From Thermoguttaceae bacterium (GTDB lineage: Bacteria > Planctomycetota > Planctomycetia > Pirellulales > Thermoguttaceae): a stretch of DNA of 6,675 nucleotides. The translations under genes were made by a program, and so were the position numbers. Below the pieces are notes generated by a model. It was given only the letters and a program-made list of their open reading frames with translations. It had not been told where the DNA came from and did not search any database. This document shows, in pieces, positions 5,982 to 6,675 of the stretch. Numbering within the stretch: position 1 is the first letter of the stretch; each line of letters opens with the position of its first letter. The DNA lies in the NCBI GenBank assembly GCA_017549085.1, contig JAFYVO010000407.1, forward strand, positions 1 through 6,675. Direction: 5' to 3'.

Positions 5982-5996
5982 AACGATGGAATCGTT
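5982..5996 (+). promoter_or_regulatory. Short inverted repeat over the putative ribosome site at 6000
   Basis: AACGAT (5982-5987) and ATCGTT (5991-5996) form a 6-bp stem around GGA. That GGA is the only Shine-Dalgarno-like triplet ahead of the ATG at 6000, nine bases away. The element could be a small operator or a translational hairpin. A match this short may be chance. Confidence 0.25.
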
Positions 5997-5999
5997 CTT

Positions 6000-6110
6000 A
6001 TGAAGAAGAAACTGTTGGAGTTTCCCCTCGCGTGTTGCGCCGCTTTGGGCGTTTGCTGGTCGACCGGCGAACTTTTAACGTCGACCTGTCGCGCCGCGAC
6101 GACGCCGTAA
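6000..6110 (+). pseudogene. Signal-peptide-like start of the right-edge gene, ended by in-frame TAA
   Basis: From ATG 6000 the frame gives 36 residues with export-signal layout: MKKK, a hydrophobic core LLEFPLACCAALGVCW, and a small-residue stretch ending TCRAATTP with a plausible cut after RAA. It then meets TAA at 6108-6110. The same frame continues open without another stop to the window edge, so the two parts look like one exported protein broken by a single nonsense codon. Alternatives are a sequencing or assembly error, or a chance leader ORF ahead of a gene starting at TTG 6111. The ribosome site is weak (GGA at 5988). Confidence 0.45.
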
Positions 6111-6675
6111 TTGACGCGCGTCGGCGGGACGTTTGCGAAATCGGACGTTTTAGCGTCGGCTCTCGACGCGGCGAACTCCGACGCGACCGTCGCGACGCTC
6201 GACGTCGAAATCGCGCCGACGCAGTTCAACGGGCGACCGTTGCAACAAGCGGCGAAGAAAACGTTCGGGATAACGCGCGGGTTGGCCAACGGATTTAAAT
6301 CGACCGAGCAAATCGAACGCGAACTTGCCGAAAAGGAAAAAGCGCGAACGAACGAACGACGCGCGGCGCAATATAACGCGGCTCCGGTCGCGACGCAAAA
6401 CGTCGCGCCGGCTCCGCTTCCCGCGCCGGCGAAAACCGAAACGGCGATCGCGCAAGAAGCGGTCGCGACTCCGGAAACGACGGAAGAGGCGGAAGCGAAA
6501 GCTCGCGAAGCGGCGGAAAAAGCGGCGCAAGAAGCGGCGGCCGAGCAAGCGCCGGAACGTTCCGCCGAGGAGAAAACGCGCGCTTTGACCGGCGAACAAG
6601 AAGACGCTCCGGACGCTCGCGTCGATTTGCCGGAAGTCGACGCGTCGGAACACGCGCCGGTCGAAGAAACGAAAC
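6111..6675 (+). CDS. Ala/Glu-rich protein of unknown function (3' end outside window)
   Basis: An open frame of 188 full codons runs from TTG 6111 to the right edge, in the same frame as the signal-like segment at 6000. After a short folded-looking part (about residues 1-58, with LDVEIAPTQFNGRPLQQAA), the sequence turns low-complexity. It has a charged stretch EQIERELAEKEKARTNERR, a Pro/Ala linker (NVAPAPLPAPAKTE), then Ala/Glu/Lys repeats (EAEAKAREAAEKAAQEAAAE) typical of a long helix or TolA-like spacer, and an acidic tail. The third positions follow the local coding style (GCG, GAA, AAA, ACG). TTG 6111 has no ribosome site and directly follows TAA, so it is a nominal start only. If the stop is an error, the gene begins at 6000 and encodes an exported protein. 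I recognise no family. Confidence 0.6.
   Translation, partial: MTRVGGTFAKSDVLASALDAANSDATVATLDVEIAPTQFNGRPLQQAAKKTFGITRGLANGFKSTEQIERELAEKEKARTNERRAAQYNAAPVATQNVAPAPLPAPAKTETAIAQEAVATPETTEEAEAKAREAAEKAAQEAAAEQAPERSAEEKTRALTGEQEDAPDARVDLPEVDASEHAPVEETK

Noticed and set aside
5888..6298. ATG-started plus-strand frame of 136 codons
   Set aside because: It is Arg-rich and lies in a different frame over the signal-peptide and Ala/Glu-rich gene, whose codon pattern is far better.
6150..6653. Arg/Phe-rich minus-strand frame and a Lys/Arg-rich plus-strand frame (6325-6588) at the right edge
   Set aside because: Both are shadows of the GCG/GAA-rich Ala/Glu gene; their composition follows directly from it.

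Overview
The window looks like a chromosomal segment of a planctomycete. The main reason is the 487-residue secreted protein on the minus strand, which resembles DUF1598, a family I know only from Planctomycetota. The GC-rich codon style (GCG, GTC, TCG and GAC, but GAA and AAA for Glu and Lys), an AGGAG-type ribosome site and the many exported proteins of unknown function fit this. A gut-type or Pirellulales relative is possible, but that is inference only.

Layout, left to right. The 3' part of rhaA (L-rhamnose isomerase) runs in from the left edge on the plus strand and ends at 896, followed by a hairpin terminator. Convergent to it is hemD (uroporphyrinogen-III synthase, 1001-1792, minus), with a plausible promoter whose -35/-10 spacer contains a 17-bp palindrome. 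Divergent from hemD are a 62-residue two-helix membrane protein (2067-2255) and, after a leader with a bulged hairpin, a 196-residue lipoprotein (2475-3065), both plus.

Next comes an 864-bp stretch without a convincing gene. It holds the most unusual element here: seven tandem copies of a 46/48-bp unit (3250-3577) whose lengths alternate, giving a 94-bp higher-order period. The array is framed by 16-bp direct repeats. A 19-bp perfect bidirectional terminator (3645-3687) follows.

The DUF1598-like gene occupies 3930-5393 (minus). It has a signal peptide followed at once by an Asp/Asn tract encoded by a slippage-prone microsatellite. Upstream of it is a largely non-coding divergent region with one weak candidate promoter and one possible 40-residue basic peptide ORF (5762-5884) behind a strong Shine-Dalgarno-like sequence. 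At the right edge a signal-peptide-like reading frame starts at 6000, meets an in-frame TAA at 6108, and continues open in the same frame as an Ala/Glu-rich protein to the end of the window.

The genes do not form one pathway: rhamnose catabolism, tetrapyrrole synthesis and several cell-envelope proteins of unknown role sit side by side, mostly as single transcription units. I see no phage, insertion sequence, CRISPR, tRNA or rRNA.
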